A DNA stretch of 64,000 bases from the NCBI RefSeq assembly GCF_028618595.1, contig NZ_JAQITE010000001.1:62001-126000 (forward strand). The letters are read 5' to 3'. This document shows positions 29,866 to 38,229 of this stretch, piece after piece (the stretch's first letter is position 1; each line of letters opens with the position of its first letter). Below the pieces are notes generated by a model. The model saw only the letters and a program-made list of their open reading frames with translations, was not told the origin of the DNA and searched no databases. This stretch comes from Bartonella sp. AU18XJBT (GTDB lineage Bacteria > Pseudomonadota > Alphaproteobacteria > Rhizobiales > Rhizobiaceae). The position numbers and the translations under genes were made by a program.

Positions 29866-30864
29866 CTAGACGAGTAAGTTTTGGGAAAATTGACCATGTG
29901 GACGAAATCGCCAGAGATAACTTGGCAAAAATGCAGCCATTGCTCTGGGGGTAATTCCCACACCTTCTAGAGTATATCCATTCTCTATAGCCTCTTTAGA
30001 AACAATGTTATCCATTTGCAAAAAACGTATCTGATTGGCTGTTACAAGTGTTGGTACAAAAGGCAATTTACCAATAGTTCCCAAAATTCCCCCAATCAAT
30101 AGACCAACAGAAAGAGGCATGGATAGGATTGTTTTTTTACGGTGAATAATTTTGAGTATATTTTCAAGAGTATTTTGGAAGGTGATAATCTGGGGACCGC
30201 CAAGATCATAATTTTTTCCCCAAGCAACCTGTCCATCTAAAGCGCGCGCGATAAACTCAGCAACGTCACCAACATACACGGGTTGCAATTTGCTTTGCCC
30301 ACCTCCAAAAAGAGGCATAATTGGTAAAAAACGTGACAAATCTGCTAAGGTGTTAAAGAAACAATCCTCTGGTCCAAAAATAACGGATGGACGGATAATA
30401 ATTGCTTGAGGATGCTTGTTATGAATAATTTGTTCACCCATAAACTTAACACGTGCATAAAGACATGAAGCATTCTCGTTAGCCACAAGTGTTGACATAT
30501 AGATGAGTGGAATAGCAGCTTCTGCTGTTAATTCAGCAACATTGTAAACACCATCAATTTGTGTGTTTTTAAAATTCGATTGACTTGCTTGTTTTAAGCT
30601 ACCAGGTAAAAATACTGCCGCATCAGCTCCAAGCAACGCGCGTGCAACAGAGGCACGATGCTTGATATCTGTTTTAAGCATTTGGGTTTGTCCTACTTCT
30701 CCTATTTGGAGCATGTAATAAGCTTTTTGTGGACAACGAACAGCGATACGAACGCGATATCCCCGCTTAGTCAAAGTTTCAACGACATGTCGTCCTACAA
30801 AACCAGATCCGCCAAAAATAGTAATAAGTTTAGGATGTTGATAAAGTGCACAATCAAGTTGCAT
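29866..30864 (-). CDS. NDUFA9-like NAD(P)-binding protein (extended SDR family)
   Basis: The 332-residue protein has an N-terminal Rossmann fold with the dinucleotide motif TIFGGSGFVGRHVVETL (about 16-31). GADAAVFLPG and IIRPSVIFGPEDCFFNTLADL follow, as in the complex I NDUFA9-type atypical SDR family. In mitochondria NDUFA9 is an accessory subunit of NADH dehydrogenase. Bacterial members are associated with the respiratory chain by homology only, so the role here is inferred. It lies about 40 nt downstream of folC on the same strand. Confidence 0.85.
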   Translation of the reverse strand: MQLDCALYQHPKLITIFGGSGFVGRHVVETLTKRGYRVRIAVRCPQKAYYMLQIGEVGQTQMLKTDIKHRASVARALLGADAAVFLPGSLKQASQSNFKNTQIDGVYNVAELTAEAAIPLIYMSTLVANENASCLYARVKFMGEQIIHNKHPQAIIIRPSVIFGPEDCFFNTLADLSRFLPIMPLFGGGQSKLQPVYVGDVAEFIARALDGQVAWGKNYDLGGPQIITFQNTLENILKIIHRKKTILSMPLSVGLLIGGILGTIGKLPFVPTLVTANQIRFLQMDNIVSKEAIENGYTLEGVGITPRAMAAFLPSYLWRFRPHGQFSQNLLV

Positions 30865-30907
30865 GATTAAAAAGTCTATCTTTCAAAGCTTTCAAAATAA
30901 TCGATTT

Positions 30908-32227
30908 CTAGCATGGAGGTGTTTTATTGTCACGCAAAATATCGCCCGCAAGATAAAGGGAACCACCAATAAGGACAATAGCCTTTTTATATTCGGCTCT
31001 AATCTTATGCAAAGCATCTTGTAGATGCGCTTGTGGAGTAGAAAAGATTCCTGCTTTTTGCGCTGATTCAGCTAATTTTATTGGAGAGATACAGGCATTA
31101 TTGTTAATCAGCGGTATCGTATATATTTTATCGACAAGGTTTGCTAAGGAACGAAAATAACCGACGGCATCTTTGGTATTGAGCATGCCAGCAATCATAA
31201 TAATGGGATGATCTGTTTTTTTTCTCCATTGTGCAAGTTCTACCGCAATAACTTTTCCAGCGGCAGGATTGTGACCACCGTCTAACCATAAATCAATATT
31301 AGGAGACAGTTGATCAACCAAATGTCCTTGGATAAGATGTTGCATCCGTGCGGGCCAATAGATATTTTTCAAAGCATCATTTATGGTTTGTTCTGAAAGT
31401 TGAAAACCCGCTTGACAAACTGCTTCAAGAGATGCGCTAGCATTGGCAACTTGGTGGTCTCCAATAAGGTTAGGAAGGGGAAGATCCATGAGACCTTGAT
31501 TGTTTTGGAAAACCATACGTCCATGTTCTTTATAACTTTGATAATCTTGATCAAATAGAGAATAAGGTGCTTTATTTTTATTAGCAAGAGGTATTAAAGT
31601 AGCAAGAGTTTCTTCATAATTTTGCTTCCCGATGACTACTGGAACGTTTGGTTTGATAATTCCTCCCTTTTGAAAAGCGATTTGAGCAATTGTATTTCCA
31701 AGAAAGATCTCATGATCATAATCAATGGGCATAATAAGTGATACAGCTGGTTTGTTAATGACATTGGTAGCATCAAAACGTCCTCCCAACCCAACTTCTA
31801 AAATGACAACATCAGCTGGATGTATACTAAACAGCATAAAGGCAGCGGCTGTAAAAATTTCAAAAATAGTAATCGGCTCTTGACGATTTACTTTTATAAT
31901 TTCACTGATTGTTTCAGCCAATTGGTTTTCTGTAACAAGTTGACCACCTCCTTTTTGACCTATCCGGCAGCGTTCATTCCAATTTACGAGATGAGGTGAG
32001 CTATAGACATGAACGCAGTATCCTGCACTTTCCAAAAGAGCACGGCAAATTGCTGAGGCAGATCCTTTGCCATTTGTTCCAGCGATGTGAATAATAGGGG
32101 CAAGTTTTAAATGTGGATTACCAAGACGCTCTAAAAGGTGAACAATACGCTCTAAAGAAAGATCAAATTTTTTCGGATAATTTTTTAGTAAATCATCCAC
32201 CACCCTTTGTATTTGACTTTGTTGCAT
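30908..32227 (-). CDS. folC: Folylpolyglutamate synthase / dihydrofolate synthase
   Basis: The 439-residue Mur-ligase-like enzyme adds glutamate to dihydropteroate and folates. The ATP loop is HIAGTNGKGSA (about 47-57). VILEVGLGGRFDATNV and WLDGGHNPAAG are the other conserved stretches. It starts 4 nt after the accD stop; accD-folC is the usual rhizobial pair. In relatives trxA-addA-addB follow, but here those are elsewhere in the window. Confidence 0.95.
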   Translation of the reverse strand: MQQSQIQRVVDDLLKNYPKKFDLSLERIVHLLERLGNPHLKLAPIIHIAGTNGKGSASAICRALLESAGYCVHVYSSPHLVNWNERCRIGQKGGGQLVTENQLAETISEIIKVNRQEPITIFEIFTAAAFMLFSIHPADVVILEVGLGGRFDATNVINKPAVSLIMPIDYDHEIFLGNTIAQIAFQKGGIIKPNVPVVIGKQNYEETLATLIPLANKNKAPYSLFDQDYQSYKEHGRMVFQNNQGLMDLPLPNLIGDHQVANASASLEAVCQAGFQLSEQTINDALKNIYWPARMQHLIQGHLVDQLSPNIDLWLDGGHNPAAGKVIAVELAQWRKKTDHPIIMIAGMLNTKDAVGYFRSLANLVDKIYTIPLINNNACISPIKLAESAQKAGIFSTPQAHLQDALHKIRAEYKKAIVLIGGSLYLAGDILRDNKTPPC

Positions 32228-32231
32228 AAAC

Positions 32232-33152
32232 TTAAGCTGCTTTTGTCCTAGAAAGCGATGTTTGAGAGTCTGTTGGGGATGGATCGGAAGGGTTAAAAAC
32301 AGCAGGGCGTTTCATCATCAAGCGTAAAAGACGTGCAATTGTTGTTTTCATTTCTAAACGCGATACAACCATATCAATCATACCATGTTCGAGCAGATAT
32401 TCACTACTTTGAAAGCCTTCTGGTAGGGTTTCACGTATAGTTTGTTGAATCACACGTGGACCAGCAAAACCAATCATAGCGCCAGGTTCGGCAATGTGAA
32501 TATCACCAAGCATGGCGTAAGAAGCAGTAACACCACCGGTGGTTGGATTAGTCAGCACAACAATATAGGGAAGTTTTGCTTCTTTCAACATTTCAATCGC
32601 TACAGTTGTACGAGGCATTTGCATCAACGAGAGGGTTCCTTCTTGCATGCGTGCGCCACCAGAAGCAGAAAAAAGAACCAGCGGACGCCTTTCGGCAATG
32701 GCAGTATCAAAAGCTTTGATAATAGCTTCTCCTGAAGCCATACCAAGTGATCCACCCATAAAGGCGAAATCTTGAACGGTTGCAATAATTGGTAAGCCTT
32801 CAATCGTACCACGTGCACTTAAAATATTGTCATCAACACCAAGTTTAGAACGATAATCTTTTAACCGGTCAATATAGCGTTTTTCGTCACGAAATTTTAA
32901 AGGATCTGTTACAACTTTTGGATTTTCAAGAGTTGTATAAACACCATCATCAAAAAAATGCATGAGACGATTTTTAGCGCTGATACGCATATGATGGCCA
33001 GAATTGGGAGCGACAAATTGATTAGCTTCCAGATCTTTATGGAAGATCATTTCACCACTGGTAGGATCTTTAATCCACAGATTTTCTGGAATTTCACGGC
33101 GCCCCAATATAGAGTTAATTTTAGGACGAACATAATTTGTAATCCAGTTCAT
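32232..33152 (-). CDS. accD: Acetyl-CoA carboxylase carboxyltransferase beta subunit
   Basis: The 306-residue subunit, with AccA, transfers the carboxyl group from biotin to acetyl-CoA, the first step of fatty-acid synthesis. The crotonase-like core is clear ([40 protein letters not shown]). The N-terminal zinc-ribbon region ([10 protein letters not shown] ... [11 protein letters not shown]) has no cysteine, and the whole protein contains none, so it cannot bind zinc through four cysteines as E. coli AccD does. The ATG is preceded by AAGGTTATAAAG. It heads an operon with folC. Confidence 0.95.
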   Translation of the reverse strand: MNWITNYVRPKINSILGRREIPENLWIKDPTSGEMIFHKDLEANQFVAPNSGHHMRISAKNRLMHFFDDGVYTTLENPKVVTDPLKFRDEKRYIDRLKDYRSKLGVDDNILSARGTIEGLPIIATVQDFAFMGGSLGMASGEAIIKAFDTAIAERRPLVLFSASGGARMQEGTLSLMQMPRTTVAIEMLKEAKLPYIVVLTNPTTGGVTASYAMLGDIHIAEPGAMIGFAGPRVIQQTIRETLPEGFQSSEYLLEHGMIDMVVSRLEMKTTIARLLRLMMKRPAVFNPSDPSPTDSQTSLSRTKAA

Positions 33153-33629
33153 CTTTATAACCTTCCTTTAAATATTACACATCTTTCGCATAATTTGAAA
33201 GAATACGAACCTAAGCAGTCACATTTGCTTTACCGGTGGAACAAAGGAGTCTATTTAATACTTTTATCAGTGTACGTATAGCTTGTTTTTTAATTTTTAA
33301 TTTTTCCAATATCATAACAATCATATCTATGAAGAGTATACCCTATAACAAATTTGTCGTAAGTTTAAGAACTTACATGTTTTTATTTTTTACTTTGGTA
33401 TTTAAATTCACTCCTTGCGATGGTTAACAAATCCTTTATTTTTTAATAAAAATGAATATCCAATTAATCATTCGTCAATAGTTTTGAAGAAAAGAAACCT
33501 TATAATATAAGGCATTAACAAGGTTAAAATAACCCATTTAAGACAAGGATATAATAACACCATATTAGCGAAACGCTAATATCAGAGCAAGATTTTTTTC
33601 AAAAGGTTTCTTTAAAGCGCGCGCTTTTC
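33153..33629. other. Upstream region of accD with a perfect hairpin
   Basis: No gene is present. The accD promoter should lie near 33,153-33,300. At 33,562-33,582 a perfect 9-bp stem (ATATTAGCG with CGCTAATAT) closes an AAA loop. It is not followed by a clean T-run on either strand, so its role is unclear. Confidence 0.5.
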
Positions 33630-34065
33630 ACAATTAAAATAGAATACCCTCAAAAATGCTATTATATTACTCATTCATGTGCTTTTTTTACACAGACATT
33701 TTTCAATAATCCCCAAAACTCTCTTATGATGGTGCTCAGAAGAGTATACACTCTCCATAAATGGTATAAAATACATTATGCTCTCCATTTTTACTGAAAT
33801 AGAAGGTACAAATCGATACCATCATACTCTTTTCCAGTTTTTAATGTGACGAAAATGTTTGCATTGAGAGGATTCATAAAAGATATTTCACGCCTTTTTG
33901 AAAGTACTTTTATCCACACACCACCTCCGTTTGTGACATATTAACAAACGATTTCACTTGATCTAATATGAATAGGATTAAAATGAGAAAGCCTCATGAT
34001 ATTTAGTTTTTTCACTCATGTTGTGAAACGATAATTATTATTATAAATCAATATATTAGTTTAAT
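33630..34065 (-). pseudogene. Integrase relic m2
   Basis: Read on the minus strand from 34,065, the leader ATATTGATTTATAATAATAATTATC is followed by a decayed start TCTTTTATGAATCCTCTC. Interrupted frames then give LKTGKEYDGIDLYLL and FSKNGEHNVFYTIYGE, equivalent to LGAGKHSDGAGLWLHK and the QWVYRYTIHGR segment of integrases. It begins only a few bases beyond the terminator of the EI24-like gene and points the same way. Confidence 0.75.
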
Positions 34066-34070
34066 AAAAG

Positions 34071-34101
34071 ATAAAGCATAAAATTTTATATTATGCTTTA
34101 T
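34071..34101 (-). terminator. Terminator after the EI24/CysZ-like gene
   Basis: An 11-bp perfect stem (ATAAAGCATAA with TTATGCTTTAT) with a 9-nt loop lies 40 nt beyond the stop at 34,141. On the minus strand it is followed by a moderately T-rich stretch. Confidence 0.65.
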
Positions 34102-34140
34102 TTAGCTGGCAAGTTTTATTAACTTTAAAGTCAAGGAACA

Positions 34141-34860
34141 TTATTTTTGTGTAATGCGTGCCATGGTCTTTTGGGAAAGCATTTTGTGTAAATATGTCAT
34201 AAAGGCGGCTGCAAAAAGCGGTGTTGCTAAATTAAGAATTGGAATTGAAACAAAAAGCGCTATCAATAACCCTGCACCAAAAACCGTTGTGTAATGAGTA
34301 TGTAAAAAAGCACGTGCATCTTGCTCTGTTCGAAAACGATAAGCAGCAAACAAGAAATATTCATGACCAAGCAAATAACCATTAATAACATAAAAAGCAA
34401 TTAAATTAATACCTGGTATGAAGAATAAAATAAAAGCAATTCCATTACCAAGAAGGCTTAAAATAACGAATTTTAAGGAAATGATAAGAGAACGCTGAAA
34501 CGATAAAGCTTGTCCAATAGGCTCGTTTGGATAATCCTCTTTTTCAATAATTTCAGCAGCAGAGTCAATGAAAAAACCACCAATCATAGCTGCGATTGGT
34601 GCAATTAAAAAAGCTAACAAAAGAGCTAAACCAAGATTAAAAATGATAAGCATGCTAAACCCAATCCATCCCGCCCAACTAGGGAGTCCAGGAAGGAATT
34701 GAGCAATCCAGGGCCAAAAGTAAGACACAAAAAGTTGGTGCGCACATAACCATAAAATGGTGAGAATGAAAAAAGTAACCCCCAATGCTTTCAGTATCAT
34801 AATACGATATTGCGAAGTCAAAAGACGTTGTAAAGCACGATAAGCAGCAGTAAAAATCAT
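34141..34860 (-). CDS. EI24/CysZ-like integral membrane protein
   Basis: The 239-residue protein has about five long hydrophobic segments. It contains LIAPIAAMIGGFFIDSAAEIIE, then FIPGINLIAFYVINGYLLGHEYF and FRTEQDARAFLHTHYTTVFGAGLL, which characterise the EI24/CysZ (formerly DUF540) family. CysZ of gammaproteobacteria is involved in sulfate uptake; alphaproteobacterial members are uncharacterised, so function is not assigned. It stands alone on the minus strand, with its own hairpin terminator. Confidence 0.85.
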   Translation of the reverse strand: MIFTAAYRALQRLLTSQYRIMILKALGVTFFILTILWLCAHQLFVSYFWPWIAQFLPGLPSWAGWIGFSMLIIFNLGLALLLAFLIAPIAAMIGGFFIDSAAEIIEKEDYPNEPIGQALSFQRSLIISLKFVILSLLGNGIAFILFFIPGINLIAFYVINGYLLGHEYFLFAAYRFRTEQDARAFLHTHYTTVFGAGLLIALFVSIPILNLATPLFAAAFMTYLHKMLSQKTMARITQK

Positions 34861-35554
34861 AGATTAACAAACTAGGGAAAGAAGCAAAAAAAACAAGAAA
34901 TATATTTAAAGAATGTAGGGTGTAATTTTTTCTTTTTTTAATTACAAGATTTCTTTTCAAGAACATTATAAAAAACGGCTAAGGCTTCTTTGTTTAAAAT
35001 AAAGTTTGAATAAATAGAAATTTTGATTTTTAAAAACCAAGAAGAATTTAAAGAGCAGCTGTTTTAGAAGAAATTTTGAATATTTTTGTACAGAGTGTAG
35101 ATTAGTGCATTTGTATGATATATGTGAAAAATTAAGGAATAAGAACTATTTGGGAGGAAAGTTGTTTACTTCTATTTATTCAGTAGAGTTGTCTAACTTC
35201 GTTTATCTAATTGTTTTGCACAATTCCTAATACTCTGTACTTTTCTACTATTTGACGGCATGCTTTTGCCTCTCGCTTTTATTCAAAACAATATTGAGTT
35301 CAATGGATAGGAGTAATGGAATAGATCCGTAGATATTCTGATTTTGGGCAACAGAATAATTAATATGATAGAAGTGGAAAAAATAAGCTTAAGCGATTAA
35401 CCACCCATATCCCATGGAAGGATAAGTTTCTTGAGAAGAAGCAAAGAGTGGGAGACACCACTGATGATTAAAAATGATGAGATTTTAAATTTTAAAAGCT
35501 ATAAGTGCAACGAAGTAAGAATTCACTGAAGCACTTTTCATACAAGTGGTGCAC
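34861..35554. other. AT-rich non-coding gap
   Basis: No gene, hairpin or recognisable relic stands out on either strand. The first 100-150 bp next to 34,861 presumably hold the promoter of the EI24-like gene. Confidence 0.4.
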
Positions 35555-35965
35555 TGTATCAAATAATTTTTAGATAATAACACCACTAATTTATGAAGAG
35601 AATTGATCATTTTCAACTTGAATAACAAAATATAGAAATATTCTTTAATTTCAAAGCTTCTGTTCAACATCAAAAAGTTATTTACTTGAACATTATAGGC
35701 GAGATCAATGTATAGATACAAAGCTTTCGATAAAGGAATAAAAATGCTTCTCATGAAACATCACAATGTGAGGATATCATGGATCAAATACTAGTCTTTT
35801 GGGTCTTGGTATATTGGAGAGAGGACACGCACATTTAATTTTAAAGACTGATCACTGAGGAAAATAATAAAGGCTTCAGTTTCATAAACTTATAGACAGT
35901 GGTGCAATGAATTTTGTCTACACTCTTTATGAGCGATTTATAAGTTTTAGTGTGAGGTATGCTTA
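35555..35965 (+). pseudogene. Integrase relic p3
   Basis: The leader here is weaker (GATAATAACACC, then GTTCAACATCAAAAAG). The decayed start AAAAATGCTTCTCATGAAAC is at about 35,739. Further on, GLQFHKLIDSGA and NFVYTLYER correspond to the GLWLHKRKDGGA and QWVYRYTLHGR segments of intact integrases. A minus-strand open frame at 35,485-35,754 is antisense to the leader and is not a gene. Relic p4 follows immediately in the same direction. Confidence 0.65.
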
Positions 35966-35982
35966 GAATTGCATTGAGATGT

Positions 35983-36262
35983 TATAATATATTGATTTAT
36001 ACATTATTTTTCACAGTGAATAAGAGCTCCAAATAAAGTTGTCATATTTTCTCATTAGCTGCTCTCATCATGAAACAATCAAAATCATTTATTTGCATAT
36101 CATAAACAGGACCAATATGGGGATAAAAACATTGAAGAAAGAAAATGCTTTTTATAAATTTTATTCAGTGCAAGAGCTTTCTCAAAATTGATAGTAGGCA
36201 AAGTGAACGATAGCTTGTTTTTTTATAAGCAGGGGAGACAGTGGTGCAATAGATCCTACTTT
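35983..36262 (+). pseudogene. Integrase relic p4
   Basis: The leader TATAATATATTGATTTATA leads into AAACAATCAAAATCA, GGGGATAAAAAC and a decayed start (AAAATGCTTTTTATAAA) at about 36,145. The only readable integrase piece is LFFYKQGRQWCN near 36,210-36,250. It runs head-on into relic m6, forming an inverted pair. Confidence 0.65.
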
Positions 36263-36284
36263 TATGAAGGCTAGGTGAGATAGG

Positions 36285-36667
36285 ATTTAAAAAAAACATT
36301 TCCCAACGCTCGTCATACTCATTTCGCAACAGCGCTTGTTAATGGTATAAGGGAAAGCTCTCGGGAATAATATAACACTTATAGGGCACCCACTATCTTG
36401 ACGCTTAATAAAAGGGCACGCTGGCGCCATCATCCTCGGTGTTGCTCGACAATCCTTGGTCCTTGAGACGGTACGTTATAAGCGTTTTTTAGTTCTTTCT
36501 CAAACATTTTGTATTCATACAGCTATCCTTGTTTGCAACGTGCAAGAAAATGGTTTTCATTGTTTCATGATGAAAGAGATTGGGAATAAGAGAATCTTAC
36601 GATATGCGGGATTCTAATTTAATATGAACAACACTAGATTATCATTATAAATCAAAATATTATATAA
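36285..36667 (-). pseudogene. Integrase relic m6
   Basis: Read on the minus strand from 36,667, the leader ATATTTTGATTTATAATGATAAT is followed by GAAACAATGAAAACCA. A decayed start resembling CTTATAACGTACCGTCTCAAG lies at about 36,478. Weak counterparts of AVATLGAG, DGGAQWVYRY and HGRRREMGMG follow in broken frames. The leader starts 73 nt after the coaBC stop, codirectional with it. Its base composition is less AT-rich than the other copies. Confidence 0.6.
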
Positions 36668-36739
36668 TAATCGAGATAGATAGATACTATTGTCAGTTTT
36701 ATTTTATGAGGTGTTTTAATCAATGCATTTGAAGAGTTA

Positions 36740-38161
36740 TTATGTGGAATGGGGTATATTTTTCTCGTGAGGAGTAGGTGTTTGGGGAGAAAAAAATGAT
36801 ACAATCATGTTTGCTAATTTTTGCGCTACGTGTTGTTTACTCATATGGGGCCATTGTTCAATTTTTTCCTTACTCACGAGATAAACTTGATTTGTATCAG
36901 CACCCATGACACTTGTTCCATCTAGTTGAAGAGAAATATCATTAGCAAGAATGAAATCAGCTCCTTTTTCAACACATTTTTTTTGTGCATTGGCAATGAT
37001 ATCACATGTTTCAGCAGCAAAACCAATGACCAATGAGGGGCGGTTTGGAGCGTGTCCAATTGTTGCTAAAATGTCAGGATTTTCGACCATATGAAGGGAT
37101 GGTGGTATTTTATGAGCATTCTTTTTAATTTTGTGTAACGACTGCGTTTGACTGCGCCAATCACAAACAGCGGCAACGAAGATGGCGCCATCAGCAGGCA
37201 ATGCGGTTTGAACGGCTTGTAACATCTGTTGTGCTGTTTCAACATGAATGGTTTTTACTTCTTGTGGGTCTGCAAGATTAACAGGTCCACAAATAAGTGT
37301 TACTTTTGCACCCAAATGCGCAAGAGCGGTTGCGATGGCATGACCTTGTTTACCTGAAGACCGATTAGCAAGATAACGCACCGGATCAATTGGTTCATGG
37401 GTAGGGCCAGAGGTAACGATGAAATGGCGGTCAGAGAGAGGTTTTTCATGCACATTCAACAGAGTCTCTATGGTAGCGACAATGTTTAAAGGTTCGCTCA
37501 TGCGCCCATATCCTATCTCGTCACGTTCAGCCATATTTCCGATTTCTGGTCCAATGATATGAACGCCATCTGCGCGCAGTTGTGCAACATTGCGAATAGT
37601 AGCTGGATGCGCCCACATGGACGGATTCATAGCGGGTGCAATTAAGAGTGGACAACGTGCCGCTAAAAGGATGCAATCAGCCAGATCATCTCCTATGCCA
37701 TTGGCTATTTTTGCAATGCGATTGGCTGTAGCAGGGGCTAAAATAATAAGGTCAGCATTACGTGCTAATCGGATATGTCCAATATCGTGCTCTTCTTCGC
37801 GTGAAAATAAATCAGTATATACAGTACCACCGCTTAAAGCTTCAGCGGCTAAAGGCGTAATAAATTTTTGCGCTGCTTTTGTCATCACAACTTTTAAGTG
37901 TGCTCCACGTTCTTGTAAACGGCGAATTAAATCAAGTGCTTTATAGGATGCAATACTTCCTCCAATAATAAGAAGGAGTGATTTTGATTTCAATGATTGC
38001 ACTTCAACAGCACGAGTATGAGAGAGTTGTGCGGTGAAAGGAGTGGGATTGCTTAAAAGGCGTCGGACTTCTTCTTCCATAGAAATACCATTTTGCGCTG
38101 CGCGTATGCGCAAAGCTTCTTTGGTTTCAGGAGACAGGTTACGAATAGTAATGCTGGCCAT
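36740..38161 (-). CDS. coaBC: CoaBC (phosphopantothenoylcysteine synthetase/decarboxylase) with N-terminal RHH domain
   Basis: The bifunctional coenzyme A enzyme couples cysteine to phosphopantothenate (CoaB) and decarboxylates the product (CoaC). The CoaC half begins LLLIIGGSIASYKALDLI (about 62-79), with His129 in HI, LAPATANRIAK (141-151) and PAMNPSMW (176-183). CoaB shows SGPTHEPIDPVRYLANRSSG (251-270). Residues 1-42 are an extra FitA/Arc-like ribbon-helix-helix segment (SITIRNLSPETKEALRIRAA then SMEEEVRRLL), resembling a plasmid-stability antitoxin. The flap that carries a catalytic cysteine in E. coli CoaC (ACG...GRM) reads AERDEIGYGRM here. It follows ubiB. Confidence 0.92.
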   Translation of the reverse strand: MASITIRNLSPETKEALRIRAAQNGISMEEEVRRLLSNPTPFTAQLSHTRAVEVQSLKSKSLLLIIGGSIASYKALDLIRRLQERGAHLKVVMTKAAQKFITPLAAEALSGGTVYTDLFSREEEHDIGHIRLARNADLIILAPATANRIAKIANGIGDDLADCILLAARCPLLIAPAMNPSMWAHPATIRNVAQLRADGVHIIGPEIGNMAERDEIGYGRMSEPLNIVATIETLLNVHEKPLSDRHFIVTSGPTHEPIDPVRYLANRSSGKQGHAIATALAHLGAKVTLICGPVNLADPQEVKTIHVETAQQMLQAVQTALPADGAIFVAAVCDWRSQTQSLHKIKKNAHKIPPSLHMVENPDILATIGHAPNRPSLVIGFAAETCDIIANAQKKCVEKGADFILANDISLQLDGTSVMGADTNQVYLVSKEKIEQWPHMSKQHVAQKLANMIVSFFSPQTPTPHEKNIPHST

Positions 38162-38229
38162 AAAATACCTCCAAGAAATAAAATGATTGCAATGATTTCA
38201 TTGTTGATATTTTTAGCATATTAAGGAAA

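Noticed and set aside
35485-35754. 89-codon minus-strand open frame
   Set aside because: Antisense to the leader of integrase relic p3; composition is AT-rich background.
36380-36480. Possible relation of 'ACAATCCTTGGT' here to the arm of the 54.9-kb palindrome
   Set aside because: The 12-base match is in the decayed start region of integrase relic m6 and is explained by that relic; no second arm is present.
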